Shown here: positions 8,373-15,379 of the stretch, in pieces
Layout of the letters: the number at the start of each line of letters is the position of its first letter
Numbering within the stretch: the first letter of the stretch is position 1
Notes under the pieces: generated by a model
The model's database searches: none
Seen by the model: the letters and a program-made list of their open reading frames with translations, nothing else
Told to the model about the DNA's origin: nothing
Source of the DNA: UPXZ01 sp964498765
Lineage (GTDB): Bacteria; Bacteroidota; Bacteroidia; Bacteroidales; Paludibacteraceae
DNA: 18,132 nucleotides
Reading direction: 5' to 3'
NCBI GenBank assembly: GCA_964498765.1
Contig: CAZCIU010000052.1
Coordinates: 1 to 18,132 of the forward strand
Position numbers and translations under genes: made by a program

Positions 8373-9034
8373 TGAATGTAAAAATTGAGCCATCCTGGAA
8401 AGAGCGATTGCAGCCGGAATTTGAAAAAACCTATTTCAAGATCCTGACTGATTTTGTGCGTCGGGAATATCAATCGACAAAGATTTTTCCACCTGCAGGC
8501 TTGATATTCAATGCGTTTGACAGTTGTCCTTTTGAAAAAGTTAAAGTAGTAATTCTCGGACAAGATCCTTATCATGGTGATGGGCAGGCTCACGGACTTT
8601 GTTTTTCGGTGCCGGATGGTGTAGCTGTGCCGCCTTCATTAATTAATATTTTCAAAGAAATAAATCTCAGTTTGGGTTCAGAAATTCCTTCCGGAGGAAA
8701 TCTCACTCGCTGGGCAGAGCAGGGAGTTCTTTTGCTAAATGCCACACTGACTGTTCGCGCACATCAGGCCGGTTCGCATCAAGGAAAAGGCTGGGAAGCA
8801 TTTACGGATGCCGCCATCAAAGCTTTGGCTGACGAGCGGGAAAATTTGGTATTTATTTTGTGGGGAAACTATGCACAGCAGAAAGCCGCTTTTGTAAATC
8901 CGGCTAAGCATCTGATATTAAAGTCGGTGCATCCTTCGCCATTATCGGCTCACAGAGGATTTATCGGCAATAATCATTTTGTGCTAACGAATGAATATCT
9001 GAAAAGAAATGGCAAAACTGAGATTATTTGGTAA
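8372..9034 (+). CDS. ung: Uracil-DNA glycosylase (family 1)
   Basis: Ung removes uracil from DNA to start base excision repair. The 220-residue length and all family-1 motifs are right. GQDPYHG (63-69) carries the water-activating Asp65, and FSVP (78-81) the uracil-stacking Phe78. LLLNATLTV (120-128) carries the uracil-reading Asn123, and HPSPLSAHRG (187-196) the catalytic His187 and the DNA-intercalating loop. It is soluble, with no signal. The ATG shares one base with the TAA of the DUF4419 gene (TAATG at 8370-8374). Translation is therefore probably coupled, and the upstream TGA could lower Ung synthesis unless another start or promoter is used. I see no promoter of its own. Identification is secure. 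Confidence 0.97.
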   Translation: MNVKIEPSWKERLQPEFEKTYFKILTDFVRREYQSTKIFPPAGLIFNAFDSCPFEKVKVVILGQDPYHGDGQAHGLCFSVPDGVAVPPSLINIFKEINLSLGSEIPSGGNLTRWAEQGVLLLNATLTVRAHQAGSHQGKGWEAFTDAAIKALADERENLVFILWGNYAQQKAAFVNPAKHLILKSVHPSPLSAHRGFIGNNHFVLTNEYLKRNGKTEIIW

Positions 9035-9042
9035 TTTTTTTT

Positions 9043-9050
9043 TAGTTTTG
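9043..9050 (+). promoter_or_regulatory. Candidate -7 box for the metallopeptidase gene
   Basis: TAGTTTTG fits TAnnTTTG and lies 42 nt before the ATG at 9093. No -33 TTTG is at the expected distance and the surrounding T run makes chance matches easier. Confidence 0.4.
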
Positions 9051-9092
9051 AGTTTTTAAAAAACAAACATAAATTAAAACGTAAATAATCAA

Positions 9093-9959
9093 ATGAAATG
9101 GATTAGAAGAAATGATGATACTTCGAATTACGAGGATCGTCGGGGAATGTCAACCGGGCGAAAAGTGGCTACCGGCGGTGGAATTGGCACAATTCTGTTG
9201 CTGGCAATTTACCTTTTTACCGGGCAGGATTTTTCGCCCATGCTGGATATGTTTAGTGGAGGTTCTAACGTGCAAACTTCGCAAACAGTAGATCCTTCTC
9301 GCGCCAATGAAAACGAAGATTTGAAGGTTTTCTCATTGGGTGTATTCAATAGTGCAAACGATGTATGGACTGAGATTTTCAGACAAAGTGGAAGTCAATA
9401 TCGCAAACCGACTTTTGTGACTTTTACCGATTTTACTACTTCAGAATGTGGTGGAGCTTCTGAGCAGGTCGGACCGTTTTATTGTCCGGGAGATGAAAAA
9501 GTATATATGGATTTGAACTTTTTTCATAAATTGGCAACTCAATTTCGTGCGCCTGGCGAACTCGCAATTGCTTATGTTACAGCGCATGAGGTGGGTCATC
9601 ACGTACAAAAATTAATCGGAACATTGGATCAGATGAATAGTTACCGTGGTAGAGTTTCAGAAAAGCAATACAATGAACTAACGGTAAGATTGGAGCTTCA
9701 AGCTGACTTTTATGCAGGACTTTGGGTGCATCATGCGGTGAAAATGGGTATGATTCAATTGGAAGAAGGCGATATTGAATCGGCACTCGGTGCTGCTAAT
9801 GCGGTGGGTGATGATACTATTCAAAAACAAGCTCAAGGTTATGTGGTACCCGATTCTTTCACACACGGAACGGCCGAACAACGTATGCGTTGGTTTATGA
9901 AAGGTTATCGTACTGGAGATTTCAATCAAGGAAACACATTTAGTGCAACTACTTTGTAG
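9093..9959 (+). CDS. Neutral zinc metallopeptidase, YpfJ family
   Basis: A 288-residue membrane-anchored protein of the putative neutral zinc metallopeptidase family (YpfJ/KPN_02809 type). The N-terminus has the family opening MKWIRRNDDTSNYEDRRG, a Gly-rich turn and one membrane segment at about 30-43. A low-complexity linker leads to a catalytic domain on the far side of the membrane. The zinc site is TAHEVGHH, with His165 and His169 as ligands and Glu166 as catalytic base. Glu201 in RLELQADFYAG is the likely third ligand. Cys119 and Cys131 are placed to form the usual disulfide. The C-terminal FTHGTAEQRMRWFMKGY is also family-typical. Length is normal. The substrate and role are not known for the family. 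It follows ung by 58 nt and ends at a bidirectional terminator. Confidence 0.92.
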   Translation: MKWIRRNDDTSNYEDRRGMSTGRKVATGGGIGTILLLAIYLFTGQDFSPMLDMFSGGSNVQTSQTVDPSRANENEDLKVFSLGVFNSANDVWTEIFRQSGSQYRKPTFVTFTDFTTSECGGASEQVGPFYCPGDEKVYMDLNFFHKLATQFRAPGELAIAYVTAHEVGHHVQKLIGTLDQMNSYRGRVSEKQYNELTVRLELQADFYAGLWVHHAVKMGMIQLEEGDIESALGAANAVGDDTIQKQAQGYVVPDSFTHGTAEQRMRWFMKGYRTGDFNQGNTFSATTL

Positions 9960-9974
9960 CTTACAAAAAATCAT

Positions 9975-10012
9975 AAAAAAACTCAGTTAAGAATACTTAG
10001 CTGAGTTTTTTT
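9975..10012. terminator. Bidirectional terminator between convergent genes
   Basis: ACTCAGTTAAG (9981-9991) pairs with CTTAGCTGAGT (9996-10006) through one wobble pair around the loop AATA. It has an A run on the left and a T run on the right, so it works in both directions, for the metallopeptidase gene (plus) and the oxidoreductase gene (minus). Confidence 0.93.
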
Positions 10013-10024
10013 GTATCTGAAAGT

Positions 10025-11086
10025 TTACAAACTAAATTCAATTGTTCTTTTTTCTTTATTGCTCTGAAATGCGAGTTCAATTACCCTGATAACATTTCGC
10101 GCTTCTTCCGGTTTTACGGCTAATTCGGCTTTTCCGTGGATTGCATCTCTTAGATTGATAAAATAATCCCGATAATCACCGTTTTCACTTTCTATCGCAG
10201 CTTCCATTTTCACACCTTCATTTTCAGTTACCAATTTTCCCCAAATACTTTCCGGTTCCTTTCCCCAATCATCGGAATTTGGAATTAATCCATTGTTCAA
10301 ATGCTCTTCCTGAACGTCCAATCCGTATTTTACAAAAGAACCTTGCGTTCCGTGAATTTGAAAAGTTGGTCCCGGAATTTTGGCGAGCATACTTGACTTC
10401 AAAGTGGCTGTAAGAGTAGGATAGTGGAGTTTTACATCAAAATAATCATCGGCTTCTGCCCAAGGTCGCTGCGAAGTGATATACGCTGTAATGGATTGTG
10501 GAAGTCCAAAGAAATGCAAAGCCTGATCTATCAAATGGGAACCTAAATCGTAAAAAATTCCTGATCCGGGCAGTGGTTTTTCGCGCCAGTAATTTTCATC
10601 GCGAGCTTCCGGTCTGAAGCGATCGAAATGCGTTTCATAATCTACAATTTCACCTAAAAATCCGCTTGCAAGCACCTTGCGAACAGTTTTTGTGTCGCTT
10701 ACAAATCTGCGATTGTGATAAGCTGTAAGGATTTTACCTTGCTTTTTACTTAATTCAATAAGTTCATCGGCTTCTTCCGTTGTATTCGTAAATGGTTTTT
10801 CGATTACCACGTGCTTTCCGGCAAGTAAAGCTTCTTTTGCCCATTTAAAATGAACGGTGTTTGGTGATGTAACAATCACTAAATCAATACTTTCATCCTT
10901 GATAATTTCCTCGGCATCGGGAACAATTGCAGTGTTTGGATAGCGAAATTTGATAATTTCAATCGCCGAGGGATTGCTTGTGCTGATTTTTGTCAGTTCA
11001 AAACCATCTACAACATCAATAAACGGAGCATGAAAAACTCTGCCGGATAAGCCAAAACCAATAATCGCAGTTCTAATTTTTTGCAT
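10025..11086 (-). CDS. Gfo/Idh/MocA-family NAD(P)-dependent oxidoreductase
   Basis: A 353-residue cytoplasmic oxidoreductase. The N-terminal Rossmann domain has AIIGFGLSGRVFHAPF (7-22); the GLSGRVFHAPF form is typical of the YdgJ/IolW-like branch. The sugar-dehydrogenase signature GKHVVIEKPFT (90-99) includes Lys97. The C-terminal catalytic domain carries GIFYDLGSHLIDQ, with Asp180 and His184 as likely proton-transfer and substrate residues. Close relatives oxidise or reduce inositols or other cyclic and sugar substrates, but the real substrate cannot be read here. The gene is the last of the minus-strand block, 65 nt after the DUF4256 gene. A -7 box in that gap suggests it can be transcribed separately. 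No other sugar or inositol gene is beside it. Confidence 0.92.
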   Translation of the reverse strand: MQKIRTAIIGFGLSGRVFHAPFIDVVDGFELTKISTSNPSAIEIIKFRYPNTAIVPDAEEIIKDESIDLVIVTSPNTVHFKWAKEALLAGKHVVIEKPFTNTTEEADELIELSKKQGKILTAYHNRRFVSDTKTVRKVLASGFLGEIVDYETHFDRFRPEARDENYWREKPLPGSGIFYDLGSHLIDQALHFFGLPQSITAYITSQRPWAEADDYFDVKLHYPTLTATLKSSMLAKIPGPTFQIHGTQGSFVKYGLDVQEEHLNNGLIPNSDDWGKEPESIWGKLVTENEGVKMEAAIESENGDYRDYFINLRDAIHGKAELAVKPEEARNVIRVIELAFQSNKEKRTIEFSL

Positions 11087-11106
11087 AATGAGATAATTAA
11101 TATCTA

Positions 11107-11114
11107 CAAATATA
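11107..11114 (-). promoter_or_regulatory. Candidate -7 box for the oxidoreductase gene
   Basis: On the minus strand TATATTTG matches TAnnTTTG and ends 20 nt before the ATG at 11086. The expected -33 TTTG is not evident; a TTTC lies 22 nt upstream. Confidence 0.45.
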
Positions 11115-11151
11115 GCGTTTTTTGATGAAAATCTTTGAAAATAATGCGTAG

Positions 11152-11712
11152 TTACAGTTTTAATTTTCCTCGGAATCCACGAACAGCATAATAACTATCC
11201 GCGCCGTTATGGTAAGTGAAAACGTGATTGTAACGTCTGTCACAGAAAATTGCGCCTCCTTTTTCTCTGATTTCTCGAGGCGTTTTTATCCAGCTTGATG
11301 TTTTCAAATCAAATTCACCCAAATTCTGTAATTCACGATATTCAGCCTCATCCAACAGCTCAATTCCCATTTCCTTTGCCATATTTACCGCACTATTAGC
11401 CGGTTTATGCTCTTTTCGTTTCTCTAAAGCTTCCTGATCATAGCAAATACTTCTGCGATTTTTCGGAGTTTCTGCAAAACAATCCACGAAATAGACATCA
11501 TTAGAATTTTCACTAAAAATCACAACATCCGGTTCACCACCAGTTTGCTCCATTTCATTGACAGACCATAGTTTAGAAGGATTGTCATTCAGTTTAGCTT
11601 CGATAGAATTCCATTCAATACCTTTATGTCTTTCCGGATGCTTTTCAAAGCGATTTCTGAGCGTTTTAAGTAAATCGGCAGCTTCTTCAATGCTAAGTTT
11701 TTTGTTTTCCAT
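11152..11712 (-). CDS. DUF4256 domain-containing protein
   Basis: A 186-residue soluble protein that matches the DUF4256 family along its whole length. Recognisable blocks are RFEKHPERHKGIEW (21-34), WSVNEMEQTGGEPDVV (49-64), CYDQEALEKRKEHKP (90-104), SSWIKTPREIREKGGAIFCDRRY (the last third), and FTYHNGADSYYAVRGFRG near the end. The family is widespread but uncharacterised. The density of conserved Trp, Arg, Cys and Asp residues suggests an enzyme, which is only inference. It starts 33 nt after the DAHP synthase/chorismate mutase gene with no promoter or terminator between, so it may be the fourth gene of the aromatic amino acid operon. That does not by itself show a role in the pathway. Confidence 0.88.
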   Translation of the reverse strand: MENKKLSIEEAADLLKTLRNRFEKHPERHKGIEWNSIEAKLNDNPSKLWSVNEMEQTGGEPDVVIFSENSNDVYFVDCFAETPKNRRSICYDQEALEKRKEHKPANSAVNMAKEMGIELLDEAEYRELQNLGEFDLKTSSWIKTPREIREKGGAIFCDRRYNHVFTYHNGADSYYAVRGFRGKLKL

Positions 11713-11745
11713 TTGAATGAATTGGTTTTAGCGAGAAATTCCAAA

Positions 11746-12804
11746 TTACTTCATGATCAGCATCTGCTGACGCACACTTTCCTCGTGAATTGCCATCAGC
11801 ACGGTTTTCATAAATTCACCGCTCATGCCCATTTTTTCAGCTTGTGAAATACGGTCTTTCAGGATTTCATCGTAGCGCTGAGCTTGCAGAATTGGCATAT
11901 TGTGCTCTTTTTTGTACGTTCCAATTTCCTGCGAAACCCGCATCCGTTTTGCCAAAAGTTCCAGTAGATCATTGTCTAATCCATCAATCTGACGGCGCAA
12001 AACAGTCAAACTTTCAGTACTTTGTTTCGTTTCACGGATAACAAGATTATCCAGAATTAATTCCAACACTTCGGGTGTAACTTGCTGAGCAGCATCACTC
12101 CAAGCTTTGTCCGGATTGCAGTGCGTTTCGATAATCAAACCATCAAAATTCAAGTCCATAGCTTGCTGGCAAATGGGTGCAATCAGCTCCCGACGACCGC
12201 CAATATGCGACGGATCGCACACAATCGGTAAGTTAGGAATTTGACGATGAAGTTCAATCGGAATATGCCACTGCGGCAGGTTGCGATATACTTTTTTATC
12301 TGCCGAACTAAATCCACGGTGAATAGCTCCAATGCGACGAATTCCTGCTTTGTGAATACGCTCGATAGCTCCAATCCACAAGTCCACATCCGGATTTACG
12401 GGATTTTTGATAAGCACGGGAATGTCCGTTCCTTCCAGAGCGTCGGCAATTTCCTGAACAGAAAATGGATTTGCCGTTGTGCGGGCACCAATCCAAATAA
12501 TATCCACATCATTTGCCAAGGCTTCACGCACGTGCTTCACATTCGCCACTTCCACAGCGATGTACATTCCAAGCTCTTCTTTCACACGTTTCAGCCACGG
12601 AAAAGCCTCCGAGCCGTGTCCTTCAAAACCACCCGGTTTGGTGCGCGGTTTCCACACTCCGGCGCGAAAAATCTGTACACCCACTTTTTTCAATGCTTTG
12701 GCAGTTGTCATTACCTGCTCTTCGGTTTCGGCACTGCATGGGCCGCTGATTACCAGCGGTCGTTTCGGGTCAATTCCCGGCAGTAAAATTGATTGTAGTT
12801 CCAT
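11746..12804 (-). CDS. Bifunctional DAHP synthase (type I beta) / chorismate mutase (AroQ type)
   Basis: A 352-residue fusion. Residues about 1-255 are a type I beta DAHP synthase, which joins phosphoenolpyruvate and erythrose 4-phosphate at the head of the shikimate pathway. Key motifs are ISGPCSAE (19-26, with metal ligand Cys23), GVWKPRTKPGGFEG (49-62), GARTTANPF, IKNPVNPD, GAIHRGF and DPSHIGG (197-203). Residues about 265-352 are a helical chorismate mutase, with LRRQIDGLDNDLLELLAKRM (269-288), Lys298 and Arg310 placed as active-site residues. This order, with the mutase at the C-terminus, is known in Bacteroidota. In Prevotella nigrescens the mutase domain makes the synthase sensitive to prephenate, so similar feedback is likely here. 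It follows the aminotransferase by 64 nt, a spacer filled by a degenerate heptamer repeat. Confidence 0.95.
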   Translation of the reverse strand: MELQSILLPGIDPKRPLVISGPCSAETEEQVMTTAKALKKVGVQIFRAGVWKPRTKPGGFEGHGSEAFPWLKRVKEELGMYIAVEVANVKHVREALANDVDIIWIGARTTANPFSVQEIADALEGTDIPVLIKNPVNPDVDLWIGAIERIHKAGIRRIGAIHRGFSSADKKVYRNLPQWHIPIELHRQIPNLPIVCDPSHIGGRRELIAPICQQAMDLNFDGLIIETHCNPDKAWSDAAQQVTPEVLELILDNLVIRETKQSTESLTVLRRQIDGLDNDLLELLAKRMRVSQEIGTYKKEHNMPILQAQRYDEILKDRISQAEKMGMSGEFMKTVLMAIHEESVRQQMLIMK

Positions 12805-12808
12805 ATAA

Positions 12809-12844
12809 TTATAGTCAATAGTTTACAGTAAAATAGTTAATAGT
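12809..12844. repeat. Degenerate heptamer tandem repeat in the operon spacer
   Basis: Five head-to-tail units ending in AGT: TTATAGT, CAATAGT, TTACAGT, AAAATAGT and TAATAGT. Four are 7 bp and one 8 bp. They fill more than half of the 64-nt spacer between the aminotransferase stop and the next ATG. Confidence 0.7.
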
Positions 12845-12862
12845 AATTGTTTATTGAAATAT

Positions 12863-12885
12863 CCAACATCAAGCACCCAACATCA
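12863..12885. repeat. Short direct repeat spanning a stop codon
   Basis: CCAACATCA occurs at 12863-12871 and again at 12877-12885, 14 bp apart. The left copy contains the aminotransferase stop (TGA on the minus strand, 12871-12869), so the gene ends inside the repeat. Confidence 0.6.
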
Positions 12886-14035
12886 GACGCTCTATCACTT
12901 CTTTCAGCATACTTTCCGGACTGCAAAGCGAAATGCGTAAATAGCGTTCGCCTTTGCTTCCGAAAATAAATCCGGGCGTGATAAATACATTCTTCTCGTA
13001 AAGAATTTTGTCGGCTATTTCGCCTGCATTTTTCCATTCTTCGGGGATTTTGGCCCAAATAAACATTCCAACTTGATTTTTATCGTATTTGCATCCCAGA
13101 ATGTCCATTATTTTATAAGCCAGTTCTCTTCGTTTGGCATAGACTTGGTTCATTTCGCTATGCCATTCGTCCGAATTATTCAATGCCTGAGCCGCTGCAA
13201 GCATCATCGGGCGAAACATTCCGCTGTCCACATTGGATTTTACGGCAAGTACCCATTTGATAAATTGCGCGTTGCTGGCCAGCATTGCCATCCGCCATCC
13301 CGCCATATTGTGCGATTTGCTCATCGAATTTAGTTCTATGCAAATGTCCTTTGCTCCTTCGATGGATAAAATGCTCAATTTCCGGTCATTAAGAATAAAA
13401 CTATAAGGATTGTCGTTGCAAATAACGATGCCGTGTTTTTTCCCGAAAGCTACCAATTTTTCAAATAATTCTACCGATGCATTTGCGCCGGTCGGCATAT
13501 TCGGGTAGTTGGTCCACATCAGTTTTACGTTGGATAAATCCATTTTTTCCAAGGCTTCGAAATCCGGCTGCCAGCCGTTATTTTCATCCAAATCATACGT
13601 AATCAGATTGGCTTCTGCCAAGCGACTAACCGACTGATACGTCGGATAGCCCGGATTTGGCACCAATACGCCGTCGCCTGGATTGACAAACGCCAATGTA
13701 ATATGCAGAATTCCTTCTTTGGAACCGATTAACGGCTGAATTTCAGTTGTCGGATTAAGTTCCACGTTGTACCATTTTTTGTACCACGCCGCAAATCCAT
13801 TTCGCAATTCCGGAATGCCCACGTAGCTCTGGTAGCCGTGTACATTCGGCTTTTTGGCTTCGTTGCTCAACGTTTCTATCGTTTCGGCAGAAGGCGGCAA
13901 ATCCGGATTTCCAATCCCCAAATTCAGCACATTTTTTCCTGCGGCGTTCATTTCGGCTATTTCTCGTAATTTTTGAGAAAAATAGTACTCCGATACGCTG
14001 TTCAGTCTGTTTGCAGGAATTATTTTTTTATTCAT
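12869..14035 (-). CDS. Class I/II PLP-dependent aminotransferase of the aromatic operon
   Basis: A 388-residue fold-type I aminotransferase. Visible motifs are NLGIGNPDLPP (38-48), HGYQSYVGIPELRNG (66-80), PNPGYPTYQ (126-134), TNYPNMPTGA (175-184, PLP-contact Asn), CNDNPYSF with cofactor Asp208, the Schiff-base lysine in SMSKSHNMAGWRMAM (Lys240), and the substrate-carboxylate Arg in YLRISLCSPE near the end. By position between prephenate dehydratase and DAHP synthase/chorismate mutase, it most likely transaminates phenylpyruvate and 4-hydroxyphenylpyruvate, or prephenate. The sequence alone also allows aspartate-type activity. It ends with TGA, the only TGA stop among the intact protein genes here apart from the leader peptide. 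The 195-nt gap to prephenate dehydratase includes 100 unknown bases, so its real upstream spacing is not known. Confidence 0.88.
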   Translation of the reverse strand: MNKKIIPANRLNSVSEYYFSQKLREIAEMNAAGKNVLNLGIGNPDLPPSAETIETLSNEAKKPNVHGYQSYVGIPELRNGFAAWYKKWYNVELNPTTEIQPLIGSKEGILHITLAFVNPGDGVLVPNPGYPTYQSVSRLAEANLITYDLDENNGWQPDFEALEKMDLSNVKLMWTNYPNMPTGANASVELFEKLVAFGKKHGIVICNDNPYSFILNDRKLSILSIEGAKDICIELNSMSKSHNMAGWRMAMLASNAQFIKWVLAVKSNVDSGMFRPMMLAAAQALNNSDEWHSEMNQVYAKRRELAYKIMDILGCKYDKNQVGMFIWAKIPEEWKNAGEIADKILYEKNVFITPGFIFGSKGERYLRISLCSPESMLKEVIERLMLGA

Positions 14036-14078
14036 TTTATGTCTCTTTATTTCTTAAAAATCAATTTTAATCTTACAC

Positions 14079-14122
14079 CACTTAACTAATTAACCATTTA
14101 ACCACTCAACCAATTAACTAAT
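14079..14122. repeat. Degenerate octamer tandem repeat next to the assembly gap
   Basis: Five exact 8-bp steps, CACTTAAC, TAATTAAC, CATTTAAC, CACTCAAC and CAATTAAC, plus a half unit TAAT that runs into the N block. The pattern is YAnTYAAC. Similar but irregular text (ACTAATAACTAAACTAAC) resumes right after the gap. Confidence 0.75.
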
Positions 14123-14222
14123 NNNNNNNNNNNNNNNNNNNNNNNNNNNNNNNNNNNNNNNNNNNNNNNNNNNNNNNNNNNNNNNNNNNNNNNNNNNNNN
14201 NNNNNNNNNNNNNNNNNNNNNN
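14123..14222. other. Assembly gap of 100 N
   Basis: Exactly 100 unknown bases between the aminotransferase and prephenate dehydratase genes, the usual placeholder for a scaffold gap of unknown size. The octamer repeat runs up to its left edge, so the repeat probably continues into it. A missed small gene cannot be excluded. Confidence 0.98.
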
Positions 14223-14230
14223 ACTAATAA

Positions 14231-15076
14231 CTAAACTAACGGTGTTTTCGCTTCTCTATATTCGCCCAGATTTTGAAACTCGCGCGTAAGCGGTTTGATA
14301 GCTTCCAAGGATTGTTTGTAACGCTCGTAATTTTCAAATGTCAATGCCACGTAAAATTGGTACTCAAATTCACGTCCGATGATTGGCAGCGATTGTATTT
14401 TTGTGAGATTAATGTGGTAGAACGATAAGATAGTCAGTACTTTGGACAAGCTGCCTTCTTCGTGCGGAAGTGTGAAAACGATGGTGGATTTGTTCAGCTC
14501 CATTCCACGGTTCATCTTGTAAGCCAAATCAGGCTTGGCAATGACCAGAAAGCGGGTGAAATTTCGTTTGTTGGTTTCGATGCCTTCGGCCAAAATCTCC
14601 AATCCGTATTGCTCAGCGGCAGCTTTACTACAAATGGCGGCTCTGCCTTTTATTTGTTGCTCGGCAATTTCTTTGGCGGAAGTGGCCGTGTCATCGCTTT
14701 CGATGGCAAGTATGTGCTTGTGTTGGTCTAAAAAATCTTCGCATTGCATCAGGGCAATTGGGTGAGAGTGAACCTCCTTAATATCCTCCATATTCTGTCC
14801 GGGAAGCACGGCAAACTGGTGTGAAATGCGTAATTTGTACTCTCCAATAATCAAGCAACCGCTCTCACGAAGCATGTTGTGATTTTGGAGCAAACTGCCT
14901 GCAATGGTATTCTCAATGGCAATCAGTCCCAGCAATTCTTCATCCGCTTCCATTTCCTTGAACACCTCTTTGAATGTCTCGCAAGGCACAATTTCTACAT
15001 TTTCTTCGCTGAAATAGGCGTGTGCCGCTATTTCGTGGTATGAACCCGCACCTCCTTGTATAGCTATTTTTCTCAT
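14231..15076 (-). CDS. pheA: Prephenate dehydratase with ACT domain
   Basis: A 281-residue enzyme that converts prephenate to phenylpyruvate, the committed step to phenylalanine. The catalytic part (about 1-180) has IAIQGGAGSYHEIAA (4-18), LIAIENTIAGSL (51-62), and the signature NFTRFLVI (172-179) with the catalytic Thr174-Arg-Phe. A C-terminal ACT domain (about 196-275) with GSLSKVLTILSFYHINLTKIQS normally binds phenylalanine for feedback inhibition. The usual ESRP effector motif reads KIQSLPIIG here, a variant I recall from other Bacteroidota. Unlike E. coli PheA there is no fused chorismate mutase; that activity is on the DAHP synthase protein. It is the first structural gene after the Phe/Tyr leader and attenuator, about 135 nt downstream of the terminator hairpin. 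Confidence 0.95.
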   Translation of the reverse strand: MRKIAIQGGAGSYHEIAAHAYFSEENVEIVPCETFKEVFKEMEADEELLGLIAIENTIAGSLLQNHNMLRESGCLIIGEYKLRISHQFAVLPGQNMEDIKEVHSHPIALMQCEDFLDQHKHILAIESDDTATSAKEIAEQQIKGRAAICSKAAAEQYGLEILAEGIETNKRNFTRFLVIAKPDLAYKMNRGMELNKSTIVFTLPHEEGSLSKVLTILSFYHINLTKIQSLPIIGREFEYQFYVALTFENYERYKQSLEAIKPLTREFQNLGEYREAKTPLV

Positions 15077-15210
15077 TATCTTTGCTTTGCGTTATTAAGT
15101 TGTTCTTTGTGCTTCGCACGATATTTATTGTTATTTAGATTACCGTGGTCTATTGTAAGTTGTTAGAAATCGAAAAACTACAACCCTTTTTTTTCCGGAA
15201 TTTCTTCATA

Positions 15211-15247
15211 AAACAAAAAATCCTGCTCTTGGTCTGAGCAGGATTTT
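15211..15247 (-). terminator. Attenuator terminator upstream of pheA
   Basis: On the minus strand AATCCTGCTC (15245-15236) pairs perfectly with GAGCAGGATT (15228-15219) around a 7-nt loop, and A/T pairs extend the stem. The T-rich tail TTTTTTGTTT ends at 15211. It lies about 125 nt downstream of the predicted transcript start and about 135 nt before pheA. No gene other than the leader peptide precedes it, so it is a premature terminator. Confidence 0.9.
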
Positions 15248-15303
15248 ATATTTTATAAATTATTCTTCATTCTTAAAAAATTTACACATTAAATATCCTG
15301 CTC
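15236..15303 (-). promoter_or_regulatory. Antiterminator pairing of the pheA leader
   Basis: GAGCAGGAT at 15303-15295 (segment 1) starts at the base after the leader peptide stop codon and is identical to the right arm of the terminator. It can pair with ATCCTGCTC (15244-15236, segment 2) over 9 bp, which would prevent the terminator stem. The loop between is about 50 nt and AT-rich. Segment 1 would be covered by a ribosome at the UGA but free if the ribosome stalls earlier on Phe or Tyr codons. Confidence 0.8.
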
Positions 15304-15354
15304 TCACCTTGTAAAGTAAAAGTAAAAATAAAAATATGCAAACCAAGTATTCAT
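15304..15354 (-). CDS. Phe/Tyr-rich leader peptide of the aromatic operon
   Basis: A 16-residue ORF, MNTWFAYFYFYFYFTR, then TGA. Residues 7-14 are four Tyr-Phe pairs, and in all there are five Phe, four Tyr and one Trp. Chance alone would hardly give nine Phe/Tyr codons in sixteen, even in AT-rich DNA, and the Tyr codons switch from TAT to TAC. The ATG lies about 20 nt after the predicted transcript start, and the stop codon abuts segment 1 of the attenuator. By analogy with pheL and other leader peptides, its translation rate should report charged tRNA-Phe and tRNA-Tyr. The peptide itself probably has no function. I am confident from context rather than from homology. Confidence 0.88.
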   Translation of the reverse strand: MNTWFAYFYFYFYFTR

Positions 15355-15379
15355 TGAGTTCTGTTTTGATTGAATGATG

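Noticed and set aside
12241..12808. Long open frames on the plus strand inside the DAHP synthase/chorismate mutase gene
   Set aside because: They lie wholly opposite a gene with strong family motifs, have unusual Cys/Phe/His-rich composition, and show no promoter or recognisable domain. They are antisense shadows.
15150..15209. A 19-codon ORF (minus strand) between the attenuator terminator and pheA
   Set aside because: Its Lys-rich, then Ser/Asn-rich content shows no pattern linked to the operon, it lies after the terminator, and short ORFs are common in such AT-rich DNA.
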